Below the pieces are notes generated by a model that saw nothing but the letters and a program-made list of their open reading frames with translations, did not search any database and was not told the origin of the DNA. A stretch of DNA of 64,000 nt from Ramlibacter algicola (GTDB lineage Bacteria > Pseudomonadota > Gammaproteobacteria > Burkholderiales > Burkholderiaceae_C), in NCBI RefSeq assembly GCF_016641735.1, contig NZ_JAEDAO010000001.1:3720001-3784000 (forward strand), read 5' to 3'. The position numbers and the translations under genes were made by a program. Each line of letters opens with the position of its first letter. Position 1 is the first letter of the stretch. Positions 8,273 to 16,775 of this stretch are shown one piece after another.

Positions 8273-8877
8273 GCACGCCCGGCACCACGACCAGCGCCGA
8301 CATCGCCGGCGACCCGTTCGCGGGGCCCAAGGTGATGGGGGACGACGGGGAGTTCCACGCCCAGGACGAGGCGGTGGACCTCTCCGGCACGACGTGGGAG
8401 GCCTGGCTCGCGCTGGGATTCTTCTGGATCCTGGGGTTGACGGTCTTCTACCAGTTCTTCACCCGCTACGTGATGAACGACTCCGCCTCGTGGACCGAGG
8501 AGATCGCACGGTACCTGCTGATCGCGACCGTCTTCATCGGCGCCGCAGTCGGCGTGGCGAAGAACAACCACATCCAGGTCGACTTCTTCTACAAGCACAT
8601 GCCGGCCGGGCTGGGCCGCTGGCTGGCGCGCCTGGTGGACGTCCTGCGCATCGCGTTCTTCGCCGCCGCGGTGTTCCTCACGGCCCAGATGATGCTGCGC
8701 CTGGGCAGCAACACGCGCATGACCATCATCGACCTGCCGATGAACATCGTGTACGGAGTCTGCCTGTTCGGCTTCGCAGCGATGCTCGCGCGGTCGGTCT
8801 GGGTGATGCGCCTGCACCTGCAGCGCGGCTTCACCGTGCTGGAGCGCCCCGAGACCACGATGGAGGACCGGGCCTGA
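8269..8877 (+). CDS. TRAP transporter small permease (DctQ family)
   Basis: 202 residues. A hydrophilic N-terminal extension of about 40 residues precedes four predicted membrane spans. The WTEEIARYLLIATVFIGAA stretch is the DctQ signature. It links the periplasmic binding protein to the large permease. It starts at a GTG overlapping the dctP stop (GTGA) and ends 7 bases before dctM, so the three transport genes are translated together. Confidence 0.93.
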   Translation: MSTPGTTTSADIAGDPFAGPKVMGDDGEFHAQDEAVDLSGTTWEAWLALGFFWILGLTVFYQFFTRYVMNDSASWTEEIARYLLIATVFIGAAVGVAKNNHIQVDFFYKHMPAGLGRWLARLVDVLRIAFFAAAVFLTAQMMLRLGSNTRMTIIDLPMNIVYGVCLFGFAAMLARSVWVMRLHLQRGFTVLERPETTMEDRA

Positions 8878-8884
8878 GCCCGGT

Positions 8885-10288
8885 GTGACCCCCTTGCTCA
8901 AAGTCATCTTCCTGTTCCTCATGGCCGGCGGGCTGCCGGTCGCCATCGCCATGGCGGGGTCGTCGCTCATCTACCTGCTGTGGATGCAGACGACGCCGCC
9001 GTTCGTGGTCATCCACCGGATGGTCAGCGGCATCGACAGCTTCCCGCTGCTGGCCGTCCCGTTCTTCATCCTGGCCGGCAACCTGATGAACAACGCCGGC
9101 ATCACCAACCGCATCTACAACTTCGCGCTGGCGCTGGTGGGATGGCTCAAGGGCGGGCTGGGGCACGTGAACGTGCTGGGCTCCGTGGTGTTCGCCGGCA
9201 TGAGCGGCGCGGCGATCGCCGACGCCGCCGGGCTGGGCACGATCGAGATCAAGGCCATGAAGGACCATGGCTACGCGACCGAATTCGCGGTCGGCGTCAC
9301 CGCCGCGTCGGCGACGCTCGGGCCGATCATCCCGCCATCGCTGCCTTTCGTGATCTACGGGATGATGGCCAACGTGAGCGTGGGCGCGCTGTTCCTCGCC
9401 GGCATCCTGCCGGGCGCGCTGATGGCGATCCTGATGATGCTGACCGTCGCTTACTACGCCCACAAGAACCACTGGGGCGCCGACATCAAGTTCGAGTGGG
9501 CCCGCGTGCTCAAGGCGCTGGGCGAGCTGGCGGTGGTGATCGGCTGGCCGACCGCGCTGTGGCTGCTGGTGGACAAGGCCGGGCTGCCCGCGCAGCCCAC
9601 GGTCCTGACCGGCCTGGTGCTGCTGTTCGCCGCGGACAAGATGTTCCGCTTCCAGGCGGTGCTGCCCATCATGACGCCCGTGCTGCTGATCGGCGGCATG
9701 ACCACGGGCCTGTTCACGCCCACCGAAGGCGCCATCGCCGCCTGCCTGTGGGCGATGGTGCTGGGCCTGGCCTGGTACCGCACCATGAGCTGGACGCTGT
9801 TCGTCAAGGTGTGCCTCGACACCGTCGAGACCACGGCCACGGTGCTGTTCATCGTGGCGGCCGCCAGCATCTTCGGCTGGATGCTCACCGCCACCGGCGT
9901 GACGGCCGCCATCTCCGAATGGGTGCTGGCCTTCACCCAGAACCCGTGGGTGTTCCTGTTGCTCGCCAACATGCTGATGCTGTTCGTCGGCTGCTTCCTC
10001 GAGCCGACCGCGGCCATCACCATCCTCGTGCCCATCCTGGTGCCGATCTGCCAGAAGCTGGGCATCGACCTGGTCCACTTCGGCCTCGTGATGGTGCTGA
10101 ACCTGATGATCGGCCTGCTGCACCCGCCGATGGGCATGGTGCTGTTCGTGCTGGCGCGGGTCGCGAAGCTGTCGGTGGAACGCACGACGATCGCCATCCT
10201 GCCGTGGCTGGTGCCGCTGCTGCTGTCGCTCGGCGTCATCACCTACTTCCCCCAGCTCGTGCTGTGGCTGCCCAAGCAGTTCTTCTGA
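8885..10288 (+). CDS. TRAP transporter large permease (DctM family)
   Basis: 467 residues with about 12 hydrophobic segments. DctM landmarks are visible: the FFILAGNLMN motif, the GxxSGAAIADAAG loop and the IIPPSLPFVIYG segment. This is the sodium-coupled catalytic permease of the TRAP system. It starts at a GTG. Its TGA abuts the ATG of the dehydratase gene directly (TGAATG), placing both in one operon. Confidence 0.94.
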   Translation: MTPLLKVIFLFLMAGGLPVAIAMAGSSLIYLLWMQTTPPFVVIHRMVSGIDSFPLLAVPFFILAGNLMNNAGITNRIYNFALALVGWLKGGLGHVNVLGSVVFAGMSGAAIADAAGLGTIEIKAMKDHGYATEFAVGVTAASATLGPIIPPSLPFVIYGMMANVSVGALFLAGILPGALMAILMMLTVAYYAHKNHWGADIKFEWARVLKALGELAVVIGWPTALWLLVDKAGLPAQPTVLTGLVLLFAADKMFRFQAVLPIMTPVLLIGGMTTGLFTPTEGAIAACLWAMVLGLAWYRTMSWTLFVKVCLDTVETTATVLFIVAAASIFGWMLTATGVTAAISEWVLAFTQNPWVFLLLANMLMLFVGCFLEPTAAITILVPILVPICQKLGIDLVHFGLVMVLNLMIGLLHPPMGMVLFVLARVAKLSVERTTIAILPWLVPLLLSLGVITYFPQLVLWLPKQFF

Positions 10289-11815
10289 ATGACCCCCTTC
10301 ATCCGACTCCATCCGCAGGACGACGTCCTGATCGCGCGCTCGCAGCTGGTCGGCGGTGCGACCGTTGATGGCGTGGCCGTGCGCGGCCTCGTGCCGGCCG
10401 GCCACAAGGTAGCCGTGCGCGCCATCGCGCCGGGCCAGCCCGTGCGCCGCTACAACCAGATCATCGGCTTCGCCAGCAAGCCGATCGAACCCGGCGAGCA
10501 CGTGCACACGCACAACCTCTGGATGGGACCGGAGGGTGGCGCGTTCGAGCGCGACTACGCGTTCGGCGCGGACGTGAAGGCCGAGGCACCGCGGCGCGAT
10601 GCCACGTTCATGGGCATCCAGCGCGCGGACGGCCGCGTGGCGACGCGCAACTACATCGGCATCCTGTCCAGCGTGAACTGCTCGGCCACCGCCGCGCGCG
10701 CCATCGCCGACCACTTCTCGCGCCTGACCAATCCGTCGGCGCTCGCGGACTTTCCCCATGTCGACGGCGTCGTCGCGCTCACGCACGGCACGGGCTGCGG
10801 CATGGACACCGAAGGCCTGGGCATGCGCATCCTCGAGCGCACGCTGGCCGGCTACGCCACGCACGCCAACTTCTGGGGCGTGCTGGTCGTCGGCCTCGGC
10901 TGCGAGGCCAACCAGATCAACGCCTGGCTCGCGCACTCGAGCCTGCGCGAGGGCGAGACGCTGCGCGTGTTCAACATCCAGGACACGGGCGGCACCCGCA
11001 AGACGGTGGAACGCGGCATCGCGCTGGTGCAGGAGATGCTGCCGCAGGCCAACTGCGTGAAGCGCGAACCCTGCGGTGCCGAGCACATCACCATCGGCCT
11101 GCAATGCGGCGGGTCCGACGGCTATTCGGGCATCAGCGCCAACCCGGCGCTGGGCGCCGCGGTCGACCTGCTGGTCGCGCACGGCGGCACCGCCATCCTT
11201 TCCGAGACGCCGGAGATCTACGGCGCCGAGCACCTGCTCACGCGGCGCGCCGTGCGGCGCGACATCGGCGAGAAGCTGGTGTCCCGCATCCACTGGTGGG
11301 AGCAGTACACCAAGGCGAACGACGGCGAGATGAACAACAACCCCTCGCCCGGCAACAAGGCCGGCGGGCTGACCACCATCCTCGAGAAGTCGCTGGGCGC
11401 CGTCGCCAAGGGCGGCACCACCAACCTGCAGGCCGTGTACGAATACGCCGAGCCGGTGACCGCGCACGGCTTCGTCTACATGGACACGCCCGGCTACGAC
11501 CCGGTGAGCGCGACCGGCCAGGTGGCCGGCGGCGCCAACATGATCTGCTTCACCACCGGCCGCGGCTCGGCCTACGGCTGCGCGCCCTCGCCTTCGCTCA
11601 AGCTCGCGACCAACACGGCGCTGTGGCAGCGGCAGGAAGAGGACATGGACATCAACTGCGGCGAGATCATCGACGGCCGGGCGTCCGTGCAGGAGATGGG
11701 CGAGCGCATCTTCCGCCTCGTGCTCGCCACCGCGTCGGGCGAACCGAGCAAGAGCGAGAAGCACGGCTACGGACAGAACGAGTTCGTGCCGTGGCAGATC
11801 GGGGCCGTCATGTAA
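10289..11815 (+). CDS. UxaA-family (altronate/galactarate-type) sugar acid dehydratase
   Basis: 508 residues, the full-length two-domain form. An N-terminal SAF domain covers roughly the first 90 residues, followed by the large D-galactarate/altronate dehydratase domain. Family motifs include HGTGCGM, LQCGGSDGYSGISANPA and the C-terminal DINCGEII. These enzymes use a metal ion to dehydrate hexonates or hexarates to 2-keto-3-deoxy acids. No aldose dehydrogenase or lactonase is encoded nearby, so the substrate probably enters as the acid through the TRAP transporter. The exact sugar acid cannot be read from the sequence. Confidence 0.92.
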   Translation: MTPFIRLHPQDDVLIARSQLVGGATVDGVAVRGLVPAGHKVAVRAIAPGQPVRRYNQIIGFASKPIEPGEHVHTHNLWMGPEGGAFERDYAFGADVKAEAPRRDATFMGIQRADGRVATRNYIGILSSVNCSATAARAIADHFSRLTNPSALADFPHVDGVVALTHGTGCGMDTEGLGMRILERTLAGYATHANFWGVLVVGLGCEANQINAWLAHSSLREGETLRVFNIQDTGGTRKTVERGIALVQEMLPQANCVKREPCGAEHITIGLQCGGSDGYSGISANPALGAAVDLLVAHGGTAILSETPEIYGAEHLLTRRAVRRDIGEKLVSRIHWWEQYTKANDGEMNNNPSPGNKAGGLTTILEKSLGAVAKGGTTNLQAVYEYAEPVTAHGFVYMDTPGYDPVSATGQVAGGANMICFTTGRGSAYGCAPSPSLKLATNTALWQRQEEDMDINCGEIIDGRASVQEMGERIFRLVLATASGEPSKSEKHGYGQNEFVPWQIGAVM

Positions 11816-11834
11816 TCCCGGCGATTTGGCCGAT

Positions 11835-12890
11835 ATGCCAACCACACTCTCTCCCCAAGACCTCCAGTCCCGCGTCGCCACCATCCTGCACGCAGCCGGC
11901 AGCTCCCCCGCCGAAGCCGAAGCGGTGGCGTCGAACCTCGTCCTGGCCAACCTCTCCGGCCACGATTCACACGGCGTGGGCATGGTGCCGCGCTACATCG
12001 ACGCGGTGCTCGAAGGCGGGCTCGTTCCCAACACCGCCGCCAGCGTCTCGCTCGACGCCGGCTCGCTGCTCGCCATGGACGGCAACCGCGGCTATGGCCA
12101 GGTCGTCGGCGCCCAGGCGATGGAGCGCGCGATCGGCAAGGCCAAGGATTTGGGCAGCTGCGTGCTGTCGCTGTCACGCTCGCACCACCTGGGCCGCATC
12201 GGCCACTTCGCCGAGATGGCCGTCGCGCAGGGCCTGGTGTCCATCCACTTCGTCAACGTGCTCTCGCGTCCGGTCGTGGCCGCATGGCACGGCGGCGACG
12301 GCCGCTTCGGCACCAACCCTTGCTGCATCGGCGTGCCGCTGGAAGGCCGCGAGCCCTTCGTGCTCGACTTCGCGACCAGCCGGGTGGCGCAAGGGAAAAT
12401 GCGCGTCGCGCACAACGAGGGCAAGCAGGCCGAGCCCGGCACGCTGATCGACGAGGACGGCCGCCCGACCAACGACCCGGGCGTGGTCGTCGTCGCGCAA
12501 TCCAAGGGCGGCTACGGCGCGCTGCGCGCGTTCGGTGAGCACAAGGGATCCGGCCTCGCGATCGCCTGCGAGCTGCTGGGCGGCGCGCTGACCGGTGGCG
12601 GCACCTGGCATCGCGCGCCCGACCACAAGCGCTCGGTCTACAACGGCATGCTCGCGATCGTCATCGACCCGCGCAAGCTCGGCACCGCCGACGCTTTCGC
12701 CCAGGAGGCGCTCGCCTTCGTCGACTGGCTGCGCGAAGGCAAGCCGGCTCCCGGCACCGACGGCGTCCGCCTCGCCGGCGAACCCGAGCGGCAAGCCCGT
12801 GCCGAACGCGCCAAGTCCGGCATCGTCGTCGACGACACCACCTGGGCCGAGATCACCGCGGCGGGGCGGAAGGTGGGCGTCGCGGCCTGA
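11835..12890 (+). CDS. Ldh-family (malate/L-lactate/ureidoglycolate type) NAD(P) dehydrogenase
   Basis: 351 residues from the ATG at 11835; an upstream TTG at 11826 would add three. This is the non-Rossmann malate/L-lactate dehydrogenase superfamily. It has the SHGV motif near residue 47, the RSHHLGRIGHFAEMA segment and the GEHKGSGLA motif near the C-terminus. Members act on 2-hydroxy or 2-keto acids. As the last gene of the sugar-acid operon it may handle the hydroxyacid released by the FAH hydrolase; that is inference. A large hairpin element follows. Confidence 0.9.
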   Translation: MPTTLSPQDLQSRVATILHAAGSSPAEAEAVASNLVLANLSGHDSHGVGMVPRYIDAVLEGGLVPNTAASVSLDAGSLLAMDGNRGYGQVVGAQAMERAIGKAKDLGSCVLSLSRSHHLGRIGHFAEMAVAQGLVSIHFVNVLSRPVVAAWHGGDGRFGTNPCCIGVPLEGREPFVLDFATSRVAQGKMRVAHNEGKQAEPGTLIDEDGRPTNDPGVVVVAQSKGGYGALRAFGEHKGSGLAIACELLGGALTGGGTWHRAPDHKRSVYNGMLAIVIDPRKLGTADAFAQEALAFVDWLREGKPAPGTDGVRLAGEPERQARAERAKSGIVVDDTTWAEITAAGRKVGVAA

Positions 12891-12936
12891 CCATCAGATC
12901 GATGCGCGGCGCCGTCGCGCCGCTGGCGGACTCCCT

Positions 12937-13103
12937 AACGCAGAGGACGCAGAGCAAGCGCAGAGAACGCAGAGAACGCAGAGAAATGAAAGGTTGGGGA
13001 GGCGCCGCGGCCAAAGTGCCCTGGACTGGCGCGGCGCCTGAGCGGCCACCGAACCATCTCGAATCCTCTGTGTCCTCTGCGCTTGCTCTGCGTCCTCTGC
13101 GTT
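12937..13103. repeat. Long nested hairpin element of the CGCAGAG family (copy B)
   Basis: The first 29 bases of the left arm (from 12937) pair perfectly with the end of the right arm (to 13103). Both are built of AACGCAGAG, GACGCAGAG and AGCGCAGAG units, and the left arm carries extra tandem AACGCAGAG copies. Inside lies a second inverted repeat, GGCGCCGCGGCCA against TGGCGCGGCGCC. It sits between the convergent Ldh and pdeM genes, where it could also end transcription from both sides. Confidence 0.85.
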
Positions 13104-13137
13104 CGGAGGTGCTGCCAGCGGCGTCAGCCGCGCATCT

Positions 13138-13803
13138 TCAGGCAGCAGGCAGCGCGCGCACGTGCCCGTCGGCCACGGGGTAGATCCGGTCGCCCTCGCC
13201 CGCATCGATGGGATGCATGCCGGTGAAGCTGCCGAATGCGGGCAGCACGCCTACCGGGCGGGCTCCGCGCTCGCCACCGAACCAGAAGCACGGCAACCGC
13301 AGCCTCGAGAACGCACGGCCGCGCAGGTGCACGCAGGGGTGCCAGTGGCCGGCGAGGACGTAGGCGTTCGACACGGCCAGCGGGTGGTGGCGCAGCGCGA
13401 ACGGGCCCAGTTGCAGCGGTTCGTCGACGACGTCGATCCGCAACGAAGCAGGCGGGTCGCCGGCGCGTTCGTCGTGGTTGCCGCGCACCAGCGTCATCGC
13501 GACGCCGGGATGCGCCTCGCGCCAGGCATGCAGCGAGTCCATCGTGGCGCGGGCCCGGGCGCGGGCCGAATGCAGGAAGTCGCCGAGGAACACGATGCGC
13601 TGGGCGCCGGTGTCGCGCAGGCCGGCGTCGAGGCCGGCGAGCGTGGCGCCCGTCGTCGCTTCCGGGACGGGCACGCCCAGGCGGCGGAAGCTGACGGCCT
13701 TGCCGAAGTGCGCGTCGGCCACCAGCAGCGTGCGGTGCCCAGGCAGGTACATGGCGCCGCTGCCCAGCAGCAGTGCTTCGTCACCCGCGAGGGAGATGCG
13801 CAT
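13138..13803 (-). CDS. pdeM: PdeM-like metallophosphoesterase (ligase-associated DNA damage response type)
   Basis: 221 residues from the ATG at 13803. Calcineurin-type metal motifs are visible: DAHFGK, GDFLHS, GNHDE and the C-terminal GHWHPCVHL. The family is named for its usual neighbours, a DNA ligase, an exonuclease and a DEXH helicase, none of which is present here. It lies 43 bases downstream of slmA on the same strand. The family call is good; a role in DNA repair is inferred from family naming. Confidence 0.87.
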   Translation of the reverse strand: MRISLAGDEALLLGSGAMYLPGHRTLLVADAHFGKAVSFRRLGVPVPEATTGATLAGLDAGLRDTGAQRIVFLGDFLHSARARARATMDSLHAWREAHPGVAMTLVRGNHDERAGDPPASLRIDVVDEPLQLGPFALRHHPLAVSNAYVLAGHWHPCVHLRGRAFSRLRLPCFWFGGERGARPVGVLPAFGSFTGMHPIDAGEGDRIYPVADGHVRALPAA

Positions 13804-13846
13804 CACGTCAGGGGACCCCGGAGGGCGGCCGTGCGGCCGCGCCGCT

Positions 13847-14488
13847 TCAGAGCATGCAGGCCAGGCTGGCGTCCAGGTGCTCGGAGGGGCTGCGGCGGAA
13901 GCCCGAGCGCGCGAAGCGCTGCAGGCGGCCGACCAGGAAGGAGGTGAGCATCGACGCCCGCACCTGCGCATCGGCGGTCGGCGTCGCGGATGCGTCGGCG
14001 GCGCGCAGGCACTGCTTGAGCGTCGATTCGATCTTGTCGAAGAACTGGTTCATGCGCTGCTGCAGGCGCTCGTTCTCGTAGACCAGCGCGTCGCCGACCA
14101 TCACGCGGGTCATGCCCGGGTTCTTCTCGGCGAACTGCACCAGCATCGCCGCGATGCGGGCGGCCTGCCGCTGGCCGGCGCCGTCGGCAGCGTCCTCGCG
14201 CTCGAGGATCTGGTTGACCAGGGTGAAGACGCTCTGCTCGATGAACTCGATCAGGCCTTCGAACATCTGGGCCTTGCTGGCGAAGTGGCGGTACAGCGCC
14301 GCTTCGCTGACGTCCAGGCGGGCGGCCAGCGCGGCGGTGGTGATGCGCTCGGCGCCCGGCTGCTCCAGCATCATCGCCAGCGCCTGCAGGATCTGCACCC
14401 GGCGCTCGCCGGGCTTGGGCCGTTTGCGCACCGGCGTGGCGGCGGCTTCGGCGGTCGTGGCAACGGGGCTCAGCTCGGCGTCGGACAT
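13847..14488 (-). CDS. slmA: Nucleoid occlusion factor SlmA
   Basis: A 213-residue TetR-type protein. The helix-turn-helix region (ERITTAALAARLDVSEAALYRHFASKAQ without the break, about residues 48-75) is the SlmA version. The C-terminal half also fits, with the EKNPGMTRVMVGDALVYENERL-type stretch around residues 120-141. SlmA binds chromosomal sites and blocks FtsZ ring assembly over the nucleoid. It has a low-complexity N-terminal tail of about 25 residues. The 136 bases between it and the histidine kinase gene hold nothing I recognise. Confidence 0.93.
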   Translation of the reverse strand: MSDAELSPVATTAEAAATPVRKRPKPGERRVQILQALAMMLEQPGAERITTAALAARLDVSEAALYRHFASKAQMFEGLIEFIEQSVFTLVNQILEREDAADGAGQRQAARIAAMLVQFAEKNPGMTRVMVGDALVYENERLQQRMNQFFDKIESTLKQCLRAADASATPTADAQVRASMLTSFLVGRLQRFARSGFRRSPSEHLDASLACML

Positions 14489-14624
14489 GGGCTAGGCAAT
14501 GGATGGGTTGCGGCCATTCTCGCACATGGCCGGATGAGCCCTTCCGCAGGCGCCCACGGTGACATGCGGGCCAGCGGTCAAGTGCGCACTTACAACGTGG
14601 CGCGGCCGCGACGCTTCGGTGGCT

Positions 14625-16037
14625 TCAGAGCGACACGGAAGCGCGCAATCCGCGCCCGCCGGTGCCCGGACCGAGGACCAGGTCGCCGTGGTGCACGCGG
14701 GCGATCTCGCGCGCGATGGCCAGGCCGAGGCCGTTGCCTTCGCCATGGGTGCCCGGCACGCGGTAGAAGCGTTCGAGGACCAGCGTGCGCTGCTCTTCCG
14801 GCACGCCGGGACCGTCGTCTTCGACCTCCAGCAGCGCGCGGTCGGCCAGCGACCGGCAGCGGATCGTGACCGTGCCGCCTTCGGGCGTGTAGCGCACGGC
14901 GTTGTCGACCAGGTTGGACAGCAATTCGCGCAGGAGCCAATCATGGCCCAGCACCAGGGCCGGCTCGGCGTCGAGGCCGAGGTCGATGCGGCGCGCCGCC
15001 GCGGCGTCCAGGTGCGTGGACAGCATGTCCTCGCACAGCGCCTTCAGCTCGACCGGCCGCCGTGAGTGCGCCTGCACCGTCCGGGCGTCCGCGCGCGACA
15101 AGGCAAGCAGCTGGTTCGCCAGCTGCGACGTGCGGCGGGCGGCATTGCGCAGCTTGTTCACTTCCTCGGCGTCCAGCACCAGGGTGCCTGGCCCCCCTTC
15201 CGCATTGGCGGCCTGCGCCCAGGCCTCGACCTGCGACTGCAGGCCGGCCAGCGGCGTGCGCAGCTGGTGCGCGGCATCGGCGACGAAGCGCCGCTGGCTT
15301 TCGGCCTGCGCGTTCACCAGCTCGAACAGGCGGTTCAGCGACTGCACCAGCGGCCGCACTTCTTCCGGGGACGCCCCTTCGTCGAAGGTGCTCAGGTCGC
15401 GCGGCGAGCGGCGCTCGACCGCGTCCTTCAGAGCCAGCAAGGGCTTGAGCGCACGCTCGACCGCCCAGCCGACCGCGAACGCCGCCGCCACGATCAGCAC
15501 CAGGTTGGGCAGCAGCACCTTGAGCAGGATCGACCGCAGCCATTGCTGGCGCGGGTCGCCGGCATCGGCCGCCGACACCACGAGCTCGCCCAGCACGGTC
15601 TGCTGCCGCTGGCGGACGATGCGCCAGGTGCTGCCGCCATGCTCCTCGGCGTGGAATTCCGGCTCCGGCCCCGGCGGCACCGTGCCCGCCAGCCAGTCAT
15701 CGCCGTACAGCAGCCGGCCGTCCGGGTCGGTGAGCGCGAAGGCGGTGCTGATCGGCCGGTCCTTCAGGAACTCGGCCACGGGCGGCGCGAGCAGCAGCAT
15801 GGGCGTGCCATCGCCCGCCTCGCCGATCACCGAATCGGCGAACAGCGGCATCAGGGCGACCAGGTGGCGCTCCTGCTGCTGCGCGACGTCGCCGGCCGAT
15901 TGGTAGTCGAACCAGGCGTTGAGCAGCGCCAGTGACAGCAGCGGCAGCAGCAGCATGACCAGCAGCCGGCGGCGCAGCCCGGAGAGCATGCGGCCGGCTG
16001 CGGGGGCGCGCCGGCGCGCCGGCACGAAATGCATCAT
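14625..16037 (-). CDS. Two-component sensor histidine kinase (TctE/QseC-like)
   Basis: 470 residues. The first membrane span is at about 24-42, and a periplasmic sensor region of the TctE N-terminal type runs to about 172. A second span lies at about 174-192, followed by a HAMP-like segment and HisKA with H257 in FVADAAHQLRTPL. The HATPase has an N box (LSNLVDNAVRYTPEGG), DDGPGVP and GNGLGLAIAR. The ATG at 16037 overlaps the response regulator stop as ATGA, so the pair is co-translated. TctE relatives sense tricarboxylates; the signal here is not known. Confidence 0.92.
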   Translation of the reverse strand: MMHFVPARRRAPAAGRMLSGLRRRLLVMLLLPLLSLALLNAWFDYQSAGDVAQQQERHLVALMPLFADSVIGEAGDGTPMLLLAPPVAEFLKDRPISTAFALTDPDGRLLYGDDWLAGTVPPGPEPEFHAEEHGGSTWRIVRQRQQTVLGELVVSAADAGDPRQQWLRSILLKVLLPNLVLIVAAAFAVGWAVERALKPLLALKDAVERRSPRDLSTFDEGASPEEVRPLVQSLNRLFELVNAQAESQRRFVADAAHQLRTPLAGLQSQVEAWAQAANAEGGPGTLVLDAEEVNKLRNAARRTSQLANQLLALSRADARTVQAHSRRPVELKALCEDMLSTHLDAAAARRIDLGLDAEPALVLGHDWLLRELLSNLVDNAVRYTPEGGTVTIRCRSLADRALLEVEDDGPGVPEEQRTLVLERFYRVPGTHGEGNGLGLAIAREIARVHHGDLVLGPGTGGRGLRASVSL

Positions 16038-16735
16038 GGCGCGGGCGCGTCCTGCAGTTCCAGCCGGTAGCCGAAACCGCGGATGGAGCGCAGCGCGACC
16101 CCGTGCGCCTCGATCTTGCCGCGCAGCCGCGACACGTAGACCTCCACCGCGTTCGGCGTGATCTCCTTGTCCCAGCCGGTCAGCGCCTGCAGCAGCTTCT
16201 CCTTGCTGGCCGGCTTGGGCGCGTGCATCAGCAGGTATTCCATCACCGTCCACTCGCGCGGGCCGAGATCGATCGGGATGCGCTGGCCGTCCTTGACGGC
16301 GCTGGCCTGGCGGTTGGCCGTGTCGAGCTCGATGGGCCCGAACGACAGCACCGCGCTGGTGGCCGCCTGCGACCGGCGCAGCAGCGCGCGCAGCCGCGCG
16401 AGCAGTTCCGGCAGCTCGAACGGCTTGACCATGTAGTCGTCGGCGCCGAGGTCCAGCCCCTGCACGCGGTCCTGCAACGCGTCGCGCGCGGTGAGGATCA
16501 GCACCGGCATGTTGCTGCTGGCCATGTCGGGCCGGCGCAGGCGGCGCGTGAGCTCCAGGCCGTCCATGTGCGGCAGGCCGATGTCGATGATCGCGGCGTC
16601 GAAGCTCTCGGTGCGCAGCACTTCCTCGGCGCGCTCGCCGCTGCCGACCCAGTCGACGGCGTGGCCGGCGCCGGTGAGGCCCAGCTTGATGCCGCTGGCC
16701 AGCATCACGTCGTCTTCGACCAGGAGGAGGCGCAT
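16034..16735 (-). CDS. OmpR/TctD-type response regulator
   Basis: 233 residues. The receiver domain has the acidic cluster EDD at 7-9, phospho-acceptor D51 (IIDIGLPHMDG) and the KPFELPELLARL lysine. It is followed by an OmpR-type winged-helix domain from about 130, ending RSIRGFGYRLE. It is encoded immediately before, and overlapping, its cognate kinase. The closest family is TctD, the citrate/tricarboxylate transport regulator. tctAB genes occur 35 kb away at 51.6-53.6 kb, but a link is only suggestive. Confidence 0.94.
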   Translation of the reverse strand: MRLLLVEDDVMLASGIKLGLTGAGHAVDWVGSGERAEEVLRTESFDAAIIDIGLPHMDGLELTRRLRRPDMASSNMPVLILTARDALQDRVQGLDLGADDYMVKPFELPELLARLRALLRRSQAATSAVLSFGPIELDTANRQASAVKDGQRIPIDLGPREWTVMEYLLMHAPKPASKEKLLQALTGWDKEITPNAVEVYVSRLRGKIEAHGVALRSIRGFGYRLELQDAPAP

Positions 16736-16775
16736 GGAAAAGGGACAGCTCTCGGCGCGGCAGTGGCCGCGCGCT

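Noticed and set aside
8831..11983. A minus-strand open frame of over 1000 codons opposite the TRAP and UxaA genes
   Set aside because: It is antisense to clearly recognised genes with intact motifs; its product is His/Arg/Gln-rich low-complexity sequence, typical of a shadow frame in high-GC DNA.
12894..13205. Small open frames on both strands inside the CGCAGAG hairpin, reading NAEDAEQAQRTQR and FLCVLCVLCACSAS
   Set aside because: They are translations of the repeat units; such peptides appear in databases as artefacts of this repeat type.
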